Positions 43,024-53,757 of a DNA stretch of 64,000 nucleotides are shown here, piece after piece (position 1 is the stretch's first letter; each line of letters opens with the position of its first letter). This stretch comes from Mesorhizobium sp. GTDB taxonomy: Bacteria > Pseudomonadota > Alphaproteobacteria > Rhizobiales > Rhizobiaceae. Made by a program: the position numbers and the translations under genes. The DNA is taken from contig SAQL01000002.1 of NCBI GenBank assembly GCA_004020645.1, positions 186,001 to 250,000 on the forward strand, read 5' to 3'. The notes beneath the pieces were generated by a model, which saw nothing but the letters and a program-made list of their open reading frames with translations, was not told the DNA's origin and ran no database searches.

Positions 43024-44219
43024 GACTTCTTCTCGGCAACGATTTCGATTTGCGGCGGCGCCCCCTCCAGCTCCGCCGGTGCTGCGGAGGCAAGTTCGTC
43101 GGCCAATTCCACCTCGCGCAGCCATTCGCGCCAGATCGCGACCAGCAATGCCATCAGCACCGGGCCGATGAACAGGCCGAGAAAGCCCATCGTCTTGACG
43201 CCGCCGATCAGGCCGAAAAAGGTCGGCAGGAACGGCAGCTTTATCGGGCCGCCGACCAGTTTCGGGCGCAATGTCTTGTCGACGATGAACAGTTCGACAG
43301 CCCCCCAGATGAACAGCGCCAACCCGGCCATCGGCGAGCCGCTGGCGGCGAGATAGATCGAAACAAGCGTGAAGGACAGCGGTGCGCCGCCAGGGATCAG
43401 CGCCATGATGCCGGTCAGGGCGCCGAGCGTCACAGGCGACGGCACGCCGGCCAGCCAGTAAGCCACGCCCAGCACCACCCCCTCGCCGATGGCGATAATG
43501 GTCATGCCGGTTACCGTTGAGGAAATCGTCGCCGGCACGACGCGTGAAATCCGCTCCCACCTGGTCGGCAGGATGCGTTCGCCGAGACGGTCGACCTGCC
43601 CGGCGAAATGCTCGCCGTCGCGATAGGCAAAGAACAGCGCGATCATCATGAACAGCAGCGCCAGCAGAAGGCCGAAGGCGCTGCCGCCGGCGGCCAGCAC
43701 GCCGCGATAGATGCTGCCGATGTTGGCGCCGCTGATCAGCTGGATCAGTTCGCCGATGCCGCCGGGATGGCCGAGATTGCGCATCCACTGCTCGTTCAGC
43801 CAGTCGCCGACCACGGGCAGCGTGGCGATCCAGTGCGGCGTCACTGCGCCTTCGCGGTTGGTCTCGATCGCCCAGCCGACCCATTCGCGGACTTCGTTGC
43901 TGGCGTAGGCGCCGGCGAGCGCGATCGGCACCACCAGGAAGGTGAGAATGAACAGGATCGCCAATGTCGCGGCGATCGTGCGGTTGCCGCCGACAGCAGC
44001 GAGCAGCCGCCGATAGAGCGGCCAGCTGGCAAAGGCGATAACCAGAGCCGCCAGCACCGGGACCAGGAAACCATGAAAGAAATAGACCCCGGCGGCGACA
44101 ATCAGCACCAGGAGCCAGCGCGCCGCCGACAGCGGTGGAATGACGGCGGATCTAACCGGCGTCGACAGGCCGAACAAGCGCTGCTGCCCTTCCGGTTTCT
44201 TAATCCTGGTTTCTTTCAA
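43011..44219 (-). CDS. AI-2E family transporter (PerM/YdiK type)
   Basis: This 402-residue membrane protein has about seven to eight hydrophobic helices. N-terminal helices: RWLLVLIVAAGVYFFHGFLVPVLAALVIAFASWPLY. A large periplasmic part follows, then SRVVPATISSTVTGMTIIAIGEGVVLGVAYWLAGV and ALIPGGAPLSFTLVSIYLA. The family includes TqsA exporters of autoinducer-2 but most members have unknown substrates. The C-terminal 40 residues are polar and Glu-rich. Confidence 0.87.
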   Translation of the reverse strand: MKETRIKKPEGQQRLFGLSTPVRSAVIPPLSAARWLLVLIVAAGVYFFHGFLVPVLAALVIAFASWPLYRRLLAAVGGNRTIAATLAILFILTFLVVPIALAGAYASNEVREWVGWAIETNREGAVTPHWIATLPVVGDWLNEQWMRNLGHPGGIGELIQLISGANIGSIYRGVLAAGGSAFGLLLALLFMMIALFFAYRDGEHFAGQVDRLGERILPTRWERISRVVPATISSTVTGMTIIAIGEGVVLGVAYWLAGVPSPVTLGALTGIMALIPGGAPLSFTLVSIYLAASGSPMAGLALFIWGAVELFIVDKTLRPKLVGGPIKLPFLPTFFGLIGGVKTMGFLGLFIGPVLMALLVAIWREWLREVELADELASAAPAELEGAPPQIEIVAEKKSQAG

Positions 44220-44323
44220 ATGCCCATTTCTCCCAAAGGCGTGTGTCGCCGCTTATGTAGCGGTGCTTATGCACCGACATAGTGCAGCAATCGTGACGAC
44301 ATTCCAAATGTTTGCATGGAGGC

Positions 44324-44484
44324 GCTAATCTCCCCCCTTGAGGGGGAGATGGCCGGCAGGCCAGAGGGGGTCGCCGAGCATGAAGCTCCAGCCTTCCTCT
44401 GTCCGCAATAAGAGGTCGCGTCTGAACGTTCCGACCCCCTCTGTCGCCTTCGGCGACATCTCCCCCTCAAGGGGGGAGATTAGC
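44324..44484. repeat. dispersed inverted-repeat element, family A (inside-out copy)
   Basis: Ends GCTAATCTCCCCCCTTGAGG and CCTCAAGGGGGGAGATTAGC are exact inverses, with the GCCGGCAGGCCAGAGGGGG-type arms inside instead of outside as in 14413 and 28516. It abuts the parC stop codon. Confidence 0.85.
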
Positions 44485-44485
44485 A

Positions 44486-46738
44486 CTACCCGAATTTCCC
44501 CGTCCTCGGGAATCCCTTTGGCACCATGCGTCCGGCCGAAGCTCGAGCACCGATCCATTCGACAAGTTCGTCAGGTGATTTGATGAAGGTGCGGTCGGCC
44601 GAATCCTGCCAGGAGAGACCGCCTGCGAGCGTGAAGGTCTTGAGGTCGAGGACGCCGCCATCCTTGTATTTCTGCAGGCGAACGCCCTTGCCGCGACCCA
44701 TCTCAGGGATCTCGGCGAGCGGGAAGACCAGCATCTTGCGGTTCTCGCCGACGATGGCGAGATGGTCGCCGGCGACCGGCACACAGCGCTGGGCCTCGTC
44801 GGGCGCCTTGACGTTCATCACCTGCTTGCCCTTGCGGGTGTTGGCGACAACCTCATCTTCCGGCACGACAAAACCATTGCCGTCGTGCGACACCAGCAGC
44901 AGCCTGCGCTTGGGATCATGGACAAAGGCGGTGACGATGTCCTGGTCGTTGTCCATGTCGACGATGATGCGGATCGGTTCGCCGTGGCCGCGTCCGCCCG
45001 GCAGCCGGTCGGCGCCGATCGTGTAGAACTTGCCGCCGGTGGTGAAGACCAGAACCTTGTCGGTGGTCTGGGCGTGGAAGGCGAGCTTGAGGCTGTCGCC
45101 CTCCTTGAAGGTCAGCAACGAATGGTCGGTCAGGTGGCCTTTCATCGCCCTGAGCCAGCCCTTTTCCGAAACGACCACGGTGACTGGCTCGCGCTCGATC
45201 ATGGCATGGGCGATGTCGGTCAGGTCATGTTCGGGCGCGTCGGCGAACTGGGTCCGGCGCTTGCCGAGTTCGGTCTCCGGTCCGAATTTCTCGCGGATGC
45301 TGGAGACTTCCCACTTGATCGTCGACCACTGCCTGGCATCGGACGCAAGCAGCGCCTCGATCTGCTTCTTCTCGGTGGTGAGGCCGTCGAATTCCTTGCG
45401 GATCTCGAATTCCTCGAGCTTGCGCAGGGCCCTGAGCCGCATGTTGAGGATGGCTTCGGCCTGGTTGTCGGTGAGCGACCAGCGCGCCATCATCACCTGC
45501 TTGGGCTCGTCCTCCTCGCGGATGATCCTGATCACCTCGTCGATGTTGAGATAGGCGATCAGATAGCCGGCGAGGATCTCCAGCCGCCTTTCGATCTCGC
45601 CGAGGCGATGCCTGGAGCGGCGGATCAGCACCTCGCGGCGGTGCTCCAGCCATTCCTTGAGCACGCCTTTCAGCGACAGCACGTTGGGTATCTTGCCGCG
45701 GGACAGGACGTTCATGTTGAGCGGAAAGCGGCTTTCGAGCTCGGTCAGCTTGAACAGCGATTCCATCAGGATGCCGGGGTCGACCGAACGGCTCTTCGGC
45801 ACCAGCACGACGCGGACGTCTTCGGCGCTCTCGTCGCGGATGTCTTCGAGCAGCGGCAATTTGCGCGCCATCAGCAGCTCGGCGATCTTTTCGATCAGCC
45901 GCGCCTTCTGGACGCCGTAGGGGATTTCGGTGACGACGATGCTCCAGGTGCCCCTGCCCTGGTCCTCCTGGCTCCATTTCGCCCTGACGCGGAAACCACC
46001 GCGACCGGTTTCGTAGGCTTCGAGGATCGAGGCACGGCTATCGACGATGATGCCGCCGGTCGGGAAATCCGGACCTTGGACGAAGTCCATCAACGTCGTC
46101 ACCGGCGCCTCCGGATGCTCGATCAGATGCAGGGCGGCGTCGCAGAGCTCGGCGGCATTGTGCGGCGGGATCGAGGTCGCCATGCCGACGGCAATGCCGG
46201 ACGAGCCGTTGGCGAGCAGGTTCGGGAAGGCGCCGGGCAGCACGACCGGCTCCTCGTCCTCCTCATTGTAGGTCGGCCGGTAGTCGACCGCATCCTCGGT
46301 GATGCCGGACAGCAGCTCGGTCGCCACGTCGGTCATGCGCGCTTCGGTGTAGCGCATCGCGGCGGCGTTATCGCCGTCGATATTGCCGAAATTGCCCTGC
46401 CCGTCGACCAGGGGGTAGCGCATCGAAAAATCCTGCGCCAGCCGCACCAGCGCGTCGTAGATCGACTGGTCGCCATGCGGATGGAACTTGCCCATCACTT
46501 CGCCGACGATGCGGGCGCATTTGGCGAACCCCTGGTCGGGGTTGAGCCTGAGCAGCCGCATGGCATGCATGATGCGGCGATGGACCGGCTTCAGCCCGTC
46601 GCGCACATCCGGCAGCGCCCGGTGCATGATGGTCGACAGCGCATAGGCGAGATAGCGCTCTTCCAGCGCTTTCTTCAGATCGACCGGCTCGATATTGTCG
46701 CCACCGCCATCGCCAGGCGGTAAAAGCCTTTTTCCCAT
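44486..46738 (-). CDS. parC: DNA topoisomerase IV subunit A
   Basis: ParC cuts and re-joins DNA to unlink replicated chromosomes. The 750-residue protein has the catalytic Tyr130 in [12 protein letters not shown], the winged helix with [17 protein letters not shown] (quinolone-determining region: Gln91 and Asp95, where E. coli ParC has Ser80 and Glu84), and [14 protein letters not shown]. The C-terminal propeller begins about residue 500 ([12 protein letters not shown] and similar blades). ParE is not in this window. Length is normal for alphaproteobacteria. Confidence 0.96.
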   Translation of the reverse strand: MGKRLLPPGDGGGDNIEPVDLKKALEERYLAYALSTIMHRALPDVRDGLKPVHRRIMHAMRLLRLNPDQGFAKCARIVGEVMGKFHPHGDQSIYDALVRLAQDFSMRYPLVDGQGNFGNIDGDNAAAMRYTEARMTDVATELLSGITEDAVDYRPTYNEEDEEPVVLPGAFPNLLANGSSGIAVGMATSIPPHNAAELCDAALHLIEHPEAPVTTLMDFVQGPDFPTGGIIVDSRASILEAYETGRGGFRVRAKWSQEDQGRGTWSIVVTEIPYGVQKARLIEKIAELLMARKLPLLEDIRDESAEDVRVVLVPKSRSVDPGILMESLFKLTELESRFPLNMNVLSRGKIPNVLSLKGVLKEWLEHRREVLIRRSRHRLGEIERRLEILAGYLIAYLNIDEVIRIIREEDEPKQVMMARWSLTDNQAEAILNMRLRALRKLEEFEIRKEFDGLTTEKKQIEALLASDARQWSTIKWEVSSIREKFGPETELGKRRTQFADAPEHDLTDIAHAMIEREPVTVVVSEKGWLRAMKGHLTDHSLLTFKEGDSLKLAFHAQTTDKVLVFTTGGKFYTIGADRLPGGRGHGEPIRIIVDMDNDQDIVTAFVHDPKRRLLLVSHDGNGFVVPEDEVVANTRKGKQVMNVKAPDEAQRCVPVAGDHLAIVGENRKMLVFPLAEIPEMGRGKGVRLQKYKDGGVLDLKTFTLAGGLSWQDSADRTFIKSPDELVEWIGARASAGRMVPKGFPRTGKFG

Positions 46739-46994
46739 GGGCTGGGACTAGCCGAGCGGGTGATTCGCGGCAAGAGGCGCTGAATGCGCCGCCCCTTCCG
46801 CAACACGAACTGGACGCCGACCAACATCAATCGGTTACATCCCGGCTCTAAGGTAATGGATCGGATTTGCCTTTTCGCAGTGATTTTCGACCATTGTGCG
46901 GGAGAACGCCTTTTTCCCGTCCAGTTCGTCACGGAAGGGTGACGGCGCAACAAATTGAAAAGACAATCTTCAGGACACGCTCAGGGGACTCGCG

Positions 46995-48185
46995 ATGACG
47001 ATCAGACGCTCGACACTCAACAAACTTGCTTTTTCGACGTTTTTGCTGACGCTGCCGCTGAACGCGGCGTTCGCGCAGGATGCGGCGGTCGCCGACCGGC
47101 TGAAGGCGGCTCTCGCCGCCCAGGGCGTCGACATCTCCTGGACCGGGGTGGCGGGCGATGCCTCCAGCATGGTGTTGCAAGGCGTGGCATTCAAACCGGC
47201 GGCCGAAAAGGAAGCGTTCAAGATCGGCGACATCAAACTCGAAGGCGTGACCGAAGCCAATGGCGGTTATGAAATCGAAACCGTCTCGACTTCGGCATTC
47301 CAGCACAGCGAGGACGGCGTCACGCTCGACCTCAGCCCCTTCATCATCCACGACATGACGGTTCCGGCCGACGGCGCCACAGGCCCGCTGGGTTCAATGA
47401 TGATGTATAAATCGGCCGAACTCGACAACATGACGGTCAAGGTTGCCGACAAGACCGCATTCTCGATGGACGGACTCGCCATCGAAATCACCCCACCGGC
47501 CGACGGCAAGGCGATGGAATTTTCCGGGACCACGGAAAAGTTCAACGCCGACCTGACGCTGGTCGAGGACCCGAAGTCCAAGGACGTGATCAATGCGCTC
47601 GGTTACCAGAACATCACCGGGAATCTTAAGATGGCGGGCACCTGGCAGCCTGCGGACGGCAAGATGGAGCTGTCGAAATACGACATCTCCGTCGACAACG
47701 CCGGAACGCTCGGCATGACCTTCGGTCTCGGCGGCTACACGCTGGACGTCATCAAGTCGCTGCAGGAGATGCAGAAGAAGATGGCGGCGCAGCCAGAAGG
47801 CGCCGATAACTCGGCGCAAGGCATGGCCATGCTCGGCGTGTTGCAGCAGCTTTCGTTCAACAGCGCTTCGATCCGCTTCGACGACGATTCCTTGACCAAC
47901 AAGGTGCTGGACTATGTCGGCAAGCAGCAAGGCATGTCCGGCAAGGACATCGCCAACCAGGCCAAGGCGATCGTGCCTTTCGGCATGGCGCAGCTCAACA
48001 ATCCCGAATTGACGGCGCAGGTGTCCGCTGCAGTCGGCAAATTTCTCGATGATCCGCAAAGCCTCGAGATCTTGGCCGAGCCGCCGGCAGCGGTGCCGTT
48101 CGCGCTGATCATGGCGGGCGCTATGTCGAACCCGGTGGACCTGACGAAGACGCTTGGCGTGACGGTCAAGGCTAACGCGGACTGA
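46995..48185 (+). CDS. exported protein, function unknown
   Basis: This 396-residue protein has a signal peptide (KLAFSTFLLTLPLNAAFAQ; cleavage after AFA). The mature part is beta-rich with repeating amphipathic strands (EAFKIGDIKLEGVTEANGGYEIETVS, MELSKYDISVDNAGTLGMTF), a helical insert near residue 250 (LQEMQKKMAAQPEGADNSAQ) and conserved IRFDDDSLTNKVLDYVG. It looks like a periplasmic, possibly lipid-binding or AsmA-like strand-repeat protein, but no family is recognised with confidence. It stands alone between parC and aspS. Confidence 0.65.
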   Translation: MTIRRSTLNKLAFSTFLLTLPLNAAFAQDAAVADRLKAALAAQGVDISWTGVAGDASSMVLQGVAFKPAAEKEAFKIGDIKLEGVTEANGGYEIETVSTSAFQHSEDGVTLDLSPFIIHDMTVPADGATGPLGSMMMYKSAELDNMTVKVADKTAFSMDGLAIEITPPADGKAMEFSGTTEKFNADLTLVEDPKSKDVINALGYQNITGNLKMAGTWQPADGKMELSKYDISVDNAGTLGMTFGLGGYTLDVIKSLQEMQKKMAAQPEGADNSAQGMAMLGVLQQLSFNSASIRFDDDSLTNKVLDYVGKQQGMSGKDIANQAKAIVPFGMAQLNNPELTAQVSAAVGKFLDDPQSLEILAEPPAAVPFALIMAGAMSNPVDLTKTLGVTVKANAD

Positions 48186-48203
48186 CCGGAGCGGGGAGCG
48201 TCA

Positions 48204-48394
48204 GCGCCGCCCCTCATCCGCCTGCCGGCACCTTCTCCCCGTATAGTGACGGGGAGAAGGGAGACGGCCGCGACGTTGGCGCCCATCTTGCAACGCTGGC
48301 AGCTGGCGAAATCATTCGTGACGGTGTCTTTCTCCCCATCGCTATACATCGCTATACGGGGAGAAATGCCCGGCAGGCCAATGAGGGGCAGCGC
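48204..48394. repeat. dispersed inverted-repeat element, family B
   Basis: Ends GCGCCGCCCCTCATCCG and TGAGGGGCAGCGC with inner CCCCGTATAGTGACGGGGAG and CCCATCGCTATACATCGC; the last holds a 10-bp tandem duplication (ATCGCTATAC). Same family as 17262 and 27502. Confidence 0.85.
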
Positions 48395-48431
48395 AAACCG
48401 ACAGCGTTTCGAATCGGTTGCGGGAGGTTTT

Positions 48432-50222
<1,791 letters not shown>

Positions 50223-50421
50223 TGTCATTGGTAAGTCCGGATGTTTGATTGCGGCCAAGGCGTGATGGCCCGGCCCGAAAATTTGCGCGAAAAGCACATG
50301 AGAGGCCGGCTTTGTCAAGGCAGGCGGCGCACGGGCAGCATCTCCGTTTGAACTTCGGCTTCGACCCTAAGCGGTCATCGCTCGGAATAAGCCGTGATCC
50401 AACATCAACCGCCCATGGTGG

Positions 50422-51216
50422 TTAGCGGGTGAAGCGCGCACCATCGCCAGGCGTGGCAACCCCGCACACAACCGCCGGATCGCGACGAAGTCCACATGAT
50501 TCCACCATTCGTCGGGACGGTAGGTTCGCGGCCGATACGAGCTCATAAATGTGCGTCGCATGCAGATCGCGAAACACACTGACGATCATGCGAGCGTTGA
50601 TGTAGTTGCCAAGCCCTCGGCCCCTCTGCGATTGCGCGACCGCAACCAGTCCGCCCCATGCATATCGGTGATACTCGCTGTGAGAATTGTGAGCCAGGTA
50701 GCCATGCGCGGTTGCCACGACAGTTCCCGTCTCGTCACCCACCACTACCGTCGTCGCCGGCCCCAGGGTTCCGGCAAGCAGCGACCCCGAAAACGGCACC
50801 ACGCCCGACGCCGCCATGAAGGCCTGGATGCGGATCGTATACTCACCATCCGGCTCTGCCGGCATGTCTTGATCGAGAAGTCTATCGGGCAATCACCGGC
50901 CGATAATTGCCTCCGATGCCGCCAGGGCACTTGCCCGGTCGGCGGAGAATACGTCCCAGGAATCGAAACGGAAGCCCCCCTTGGCCAATCGCGACTTGAG
51001 CTCATCCGCCTTGCCTGCAGGTATCATACGAAAGCCGCAGATCCCGTCGCGATTGAGTATCTTGTCGATCAGCTCCCAGCCGAACCGGTCGGGATCATCG
51101 CATCCCATGGTGCGCCCGGTTTGGCACGCGCCGGGGGTTGCATTGATGAAGTCGACACTCGCCTCAGCTTGAGCTTGCAGACGCTGCTGAACCTCTGTGC
51201 CGAAATAGCCTGACAT
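50422..51216 (-). pseudogene. GNAT acetyltransferase split by one in-frame TGA
   Basis: Two pieces read in the same frame with a single TGA (50895-50893) between them. The first (51216-50896) ends GFRFDSWDVFSADRASALAASEAIIGR; the second continues LPDRLLDQDMPAEPDGEYTI and carries GNAT motif A, AQSQRGRGLGNYINARMI. Together they give about 265 residues, the size of one complete protein whose N-terminal part carries no known domain. The start at ATG 51216 has weak support. This is a nonsense mutation or a sequencing error; read-through is the less likely alternative. Confidence 0.75.
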
Positions 51217-51372
51217 GGGAAGCCCCCTGCGCGACGTGCCCGATGGAGTATAGCAAGCACGACGGGATATACAGCCAAGCTGTTTCCTGCTGGAACCAGC
51301 CGGCGCTTCAGGGTATGGCGCAGAGGGGATTTTCGGCCTCGCACGTCCTTGCATTTCCCGCTCGAATGACGT

Positions 51373-51388
51373 ATAGCCATATGGCTAT
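51373..51388. promoter_or_regulatory. operator-like perfect 16-bp palindrome
   Basis: ATAGCCATATGGCTAT lies over the -10-like TATAGC (51372) and the first ATG of the ArsR gene; a -35-like TTGCAT is at 51348. It would fit an autoregulatory ArsR site. Confidence 0.6.
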
Positions 51389-51728
51389 GCAAAAGATGGC
51401 CAGTCTCGATCGAACGTTTCGCGCTTTGGCGGACGGGACTCGTCGCTCAATGATCCATACGCTCGCTCGAGGCGAGGCCAGAAGCGCCGGCGAACTCGGC
51501 CGCCAATTTCGCTCTACCCAGCCGACGATCTCCAAGCATCTGAAGGTGCTGGAGCAGGCCGGGCTTATTGAACGCGCCATTGAGGGGCGTGTTCATCAGT
51601 TCCGGTTGCGCCGAGAGCCTCTGCAGGATGCGCAGGCATGGATCGCGCGCCATCAGGCATTCTGGACGGGTGCGGTCGAGCAGCTCGATCGCCTTTTGTC
51701 GGAGGGCGCAAACGATGACCATCGATAA
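51381..51728 (+). CDS. ArsR-family regulator
   Basis: The protein has about 115 residues. A winged helix is clear: SLDRTFRALADGTRRSMIHTL, then ARSAGELGRQF, RSTQPTISKHLKVLEQAGLIER and AIEGRVHQFRL. There are no metal-binding Cys residues, so it belongs to the non-metal ArsR group often paired with SRPBCC/AHSA1 genes, as here. The start could be ATG 51381, 51387 or 51393; the first two lie inside the palindrome. The stop overlaps the next gene by 14 bp. Confidence 0.88.
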   Translation: MAMQKMASLDRTFRALADGTRRSMIHTLARGEARSAGELGRQFRSTQPTISKHLKVLEQAGLIERAIEGRVHQFRLRREPLQDAQAWIARHQAFWTGAVEQLDRLLSEGANDDHR

Positions 51729-52182
51729 GACCGTCGCCGAAGTGCGCAGACGTTTCAGCGCCGCGCCCGAGGAAGTGTTTGCCGCCTTTGCCGAGGCCGA
51801 GCTGGTCGGAAGATGGCTGAAGCCGGCACCGGAGATCAAACTCGCCGTCCTGCAGTTCGAGTTCCACGTCAATGGCGCCTATCGCTTCGCCTACCAGCGG
51901 CAGCAAGGGGAAATCGTCATCGTCGGTGGCGCTTTTCTATCGATCGAGCAGCCTGCGAAGATCGTCTTTTCGTGGATAATCGAGCCGCCGGACGAGCATG
52001 CAGGCATCGAGTCCGAGGTGACGGTGATCATCACGCCGGACGGCGCCGGCAGCGAACTCGTCATCCGCCATGAAAAGCTTACGCGCAGCGACGCGATCGT
52101 GCGTCACGCCGTCGGCTGGCGTGGTGCTCTGGATCAGTTGACCGCGTTGCTCGAAGCACAGGATTTGCAGCATGACCGCTGA
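51715..52182 (+). CDS. SRPBCC/AHSA1-domain protein
   Basis: The protein has 155 residues from ATG 51715. It shows the START-like AHSA1 fold: AEVRRRFSAAPEEVFAAFAEAELVGRWLKPA, INGAYRFAY-type strand (HVNGAYRFAY), FLSIEQPAKIVFSWII and the C-terminal helix IVRHAVGWRGALDQLTALL. Proteins of this type bind hydrophobic ligands; together with the ArsR gene they form a recurrent two-gene unit. It overlaps both neighbours (14 and 11 bp), so translation is coupled. Confidence 0.87.
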   Translation: MTIDKTVAEVRRRFSAAPEEVFAAFAEAELVGRWLKPAPEIKLAVLQFEFHVNGAYRFAYQRQQGEIVIVGGAFLSIEQPAKIVFSWIIEPPDEHAGIESEVTVIITPDGAGSELVIRHEKLTRSDAIVRHAVGWRGALDQLTALLEAQDLQHDR

Positions 52183-52537
52183 CGAGCTTGCCGCAAGCGT
52201 GCGTGCCGCTCTCGCGGGCGTCGGTGATATTCGCGAAGTCAAGATGTTCGGCGGGCTAGGTTTCATGCTGAACGGCAACATGATCGCGGCTGCGTCCCGG
52301 CGCGGTCTGCTGGTTCGCGTCGGCAAGGACCGCCAGCACGAAGCGCTAGCCGAGCCCGGAGCGCGTCCGATGGAGATGAGAGGCCGGGTGATGGAAGGCT
52401 ACATCCACGTCGACCCCCCGGCGCTGACCGGTGAAGCAGTCGGCAGGTGGCTCCGACCGGCGATCGCCTTCGTGCAGATCCTGCCGCCAAAGCTGCCCGG
52501 CCAAAAGCCGCCTCGGACGAAAGGAAAACGGGAATGA
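52172..52537 (+). CDS. TfoX N-terminal domain protein
   Basis: This 121-residue protein carries the TfoX_N domain: GDIREVKMFGGLGFMLNGNMIAAASRRGLLVRVGKD, then EPGARPMEMRGRVMEGYIHV and ALTGEAVGRWLRPAIAFVQ. TfoX relatives are linked to competence control in gammaproteobacteria, but single-domain versions like this have no known role. It ends with a Lys/Pro-rich tail (PPKLPGQKPPRTKGKRE). It overlaps the AHSA1 gene upstream and the next gene (ATGA) downstream. Confidence 0.85.
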   Translation: MTADELAASVRAALAGVGDIREVKMFGGLGFMLNGNMIAAASRRGLLVRVGKDRQHEALAEPGARPMEMRGRVMEGYIHVDPPALTGEAVGRWLRPAIAFVQILPPKLPGQKPPRTKGKRE

Positions 52538-52977
52538 CACGCTTCTTCCTTGGTGTTCTTGCCTATGTCGTGCCGACATTCGCGCTCGGATTTGTCTGGC
52601 ATCTGATCCTTTTCGAGCGCACCTACGCGGAGCTTGCGATCTATCGCAGCAGCATCATCATCCCGTTTGGTTTCTTGTCGATGCTGATCCAGGCAGTCCT
52701 TTTCGCCTGGGTCTACGAACAGGCGTTTGCGCGGCGGAGCGGTACATTTCTGTCGCGCGGACTGGTCTACGCAGCCTTCGGCGCCGTTCTGTCGTGGAGC
52801 TTCACCACGCTGACCGTCGCTGCAAAAAACGTGATGGCATCGGTTCCCGACTACCTCACGATCGAGACAGCATTCACGGTCGTGCAGTGGTTGCTCGTCG
52901 GGCCGCTGACCGCTTTTGCCTTCGGTCGATCCTCCTCACTAGACGCGCGAGTCGGGGTGTCGAAGCTCAAGGGCTGA
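52534..52977 (+). CDS. small membrane protein, last gene of the ArsR operon
   Basis: The protein has 147 residues from ATG 52534, overlapping the TfoX stop by 4 bp. Four hydrophobic helices: FFLGVLAYVVPTFALGFVWHLI, SSIIIPFGFLSMLIQAVLFAWVY, GLVYAAFGAVLSWSFTTLTV and VVQWLLVGPLTAFAFG. No family name is recognised. Its position makes co-expression with arsR-AHSA1-tfoX likely. Confidence 0.75.
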   Translation: MTRFFLGVLAYVVPTFALGFVWHLILFERTYAELAIYRSSIIIPFGFLSMLIQAVLFAWVYEQAFARRSGTFLSRGLVYAAFGAVLSWSFTTLTVAAKNVMASVPDYLTIETAFTVVQWLLVGPLTAFAFGRSSSLDARVGVSKLKG

Positions 52978-53087
52978 CCGAGGGAAGGCGCTTCGACTGA
53001 CGGAAGCCGACTGCTACCTTCTGCCTTGATCGTGATCAGAGTGGTCAACCCGTGTACAATGGCCCTCACATTGGCGGGAGGACTACC

Positions 53088-53591
53088 ATGCGCGTTCGCA
53101 CATTGACTGTCCTGATGGCGCTGCTTGTTGGCACCTGCGCATTTGCACACGCTCAGACAAAGCCGATGTCAATCGAGGTGTTTCCTTTCGAATTGGAAGA
53201 CAAGAGCGCTGGCGCAGGAATAATTCCGCCGGATGAACACGATAGGCGCTATCTGTCCGAGTCGGCACGAGTTGCGAAAGACATGCTCTCCCAGTCCGGG
53301 CGCTTTACGGTGGTTGATGTGCCTGCAGGGGATGAGCAGGCGGTTGCGCCGCACGGATTGCGCAACTGCGGCGGCTGTGAAGGCAAAATTGCCAAAGAGC
53401 ACGGCGCGTCCCTTGCCTTGCTGGGCGTCGTAACGCGCGTCAGCCGAACAGAGCATACGATGTTCATTCGCATCCTTGACGCTGAAACCGGGAAACCTGT
53501 TTCGCAGGGCTTTACCGATCTTCGCATGGGTGCGAATTACGCGTGGCCCCGCTCCGTGAAATGGCTGATGACAAACAGAATTCTGCGGTAG
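53088..53591 (+). CDS. exported DUF2380/DUF3280-like protein
   Basis: The protein has 167 residues from ATG 53088 (GGGAGGA in front). A signal peptide ends LVGTCAFAHA. The mature part reads SIEVFPFELEDKSAGAG, DEHDRRYLSESARVAKDMLSQSGRFTVVDV and GCEGKIAKEHGASLALLGVVTRVS, typical of a DUF2380/DUF3280 periplasmic domain (TolB-like N-terminal fold). One CGGC-type Cys pair (NCGGCEG) is present. The role is unknown. Confidence 0.75.
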   Translation: MRVRTLTVLMALLVGTCAFAHAQTKPMSIEVFPFELEDKSAGAGIIPPDEHDRRYLSESARVAKDMLSQSGRFTVVDVPAGDEQAVAPHGLRNCGGCEGKIAKEHGASLALLGVVTRVSRTEHTMFIRILDAETGKPVSQGFTDLRMGANYAWPRSVKWLMTNRILR

Positions 53592-53757
53592 GGCGGACAG
53601 CCACCCGAGTGCGCCATCGGCAGCGCGAAAGATCGATCCCAAGCCGAAATCCAAACTGAGAAACTGATTGCCGGTGCTGGCCTGCTAACCGCCGGGAATT
53701 GCCGCTGGCATTGGCGCGGGCGATGGTTCAAGAAGGATCAACGACAGGCCTTCCTTC

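Noticed and set aside
44762..46723. 653-codon open frame on the plus strand opposite parC
   Set aside because: Antisense shadow of parC with no recognisable domain; the long length is a by-product of GC-rich codon use.
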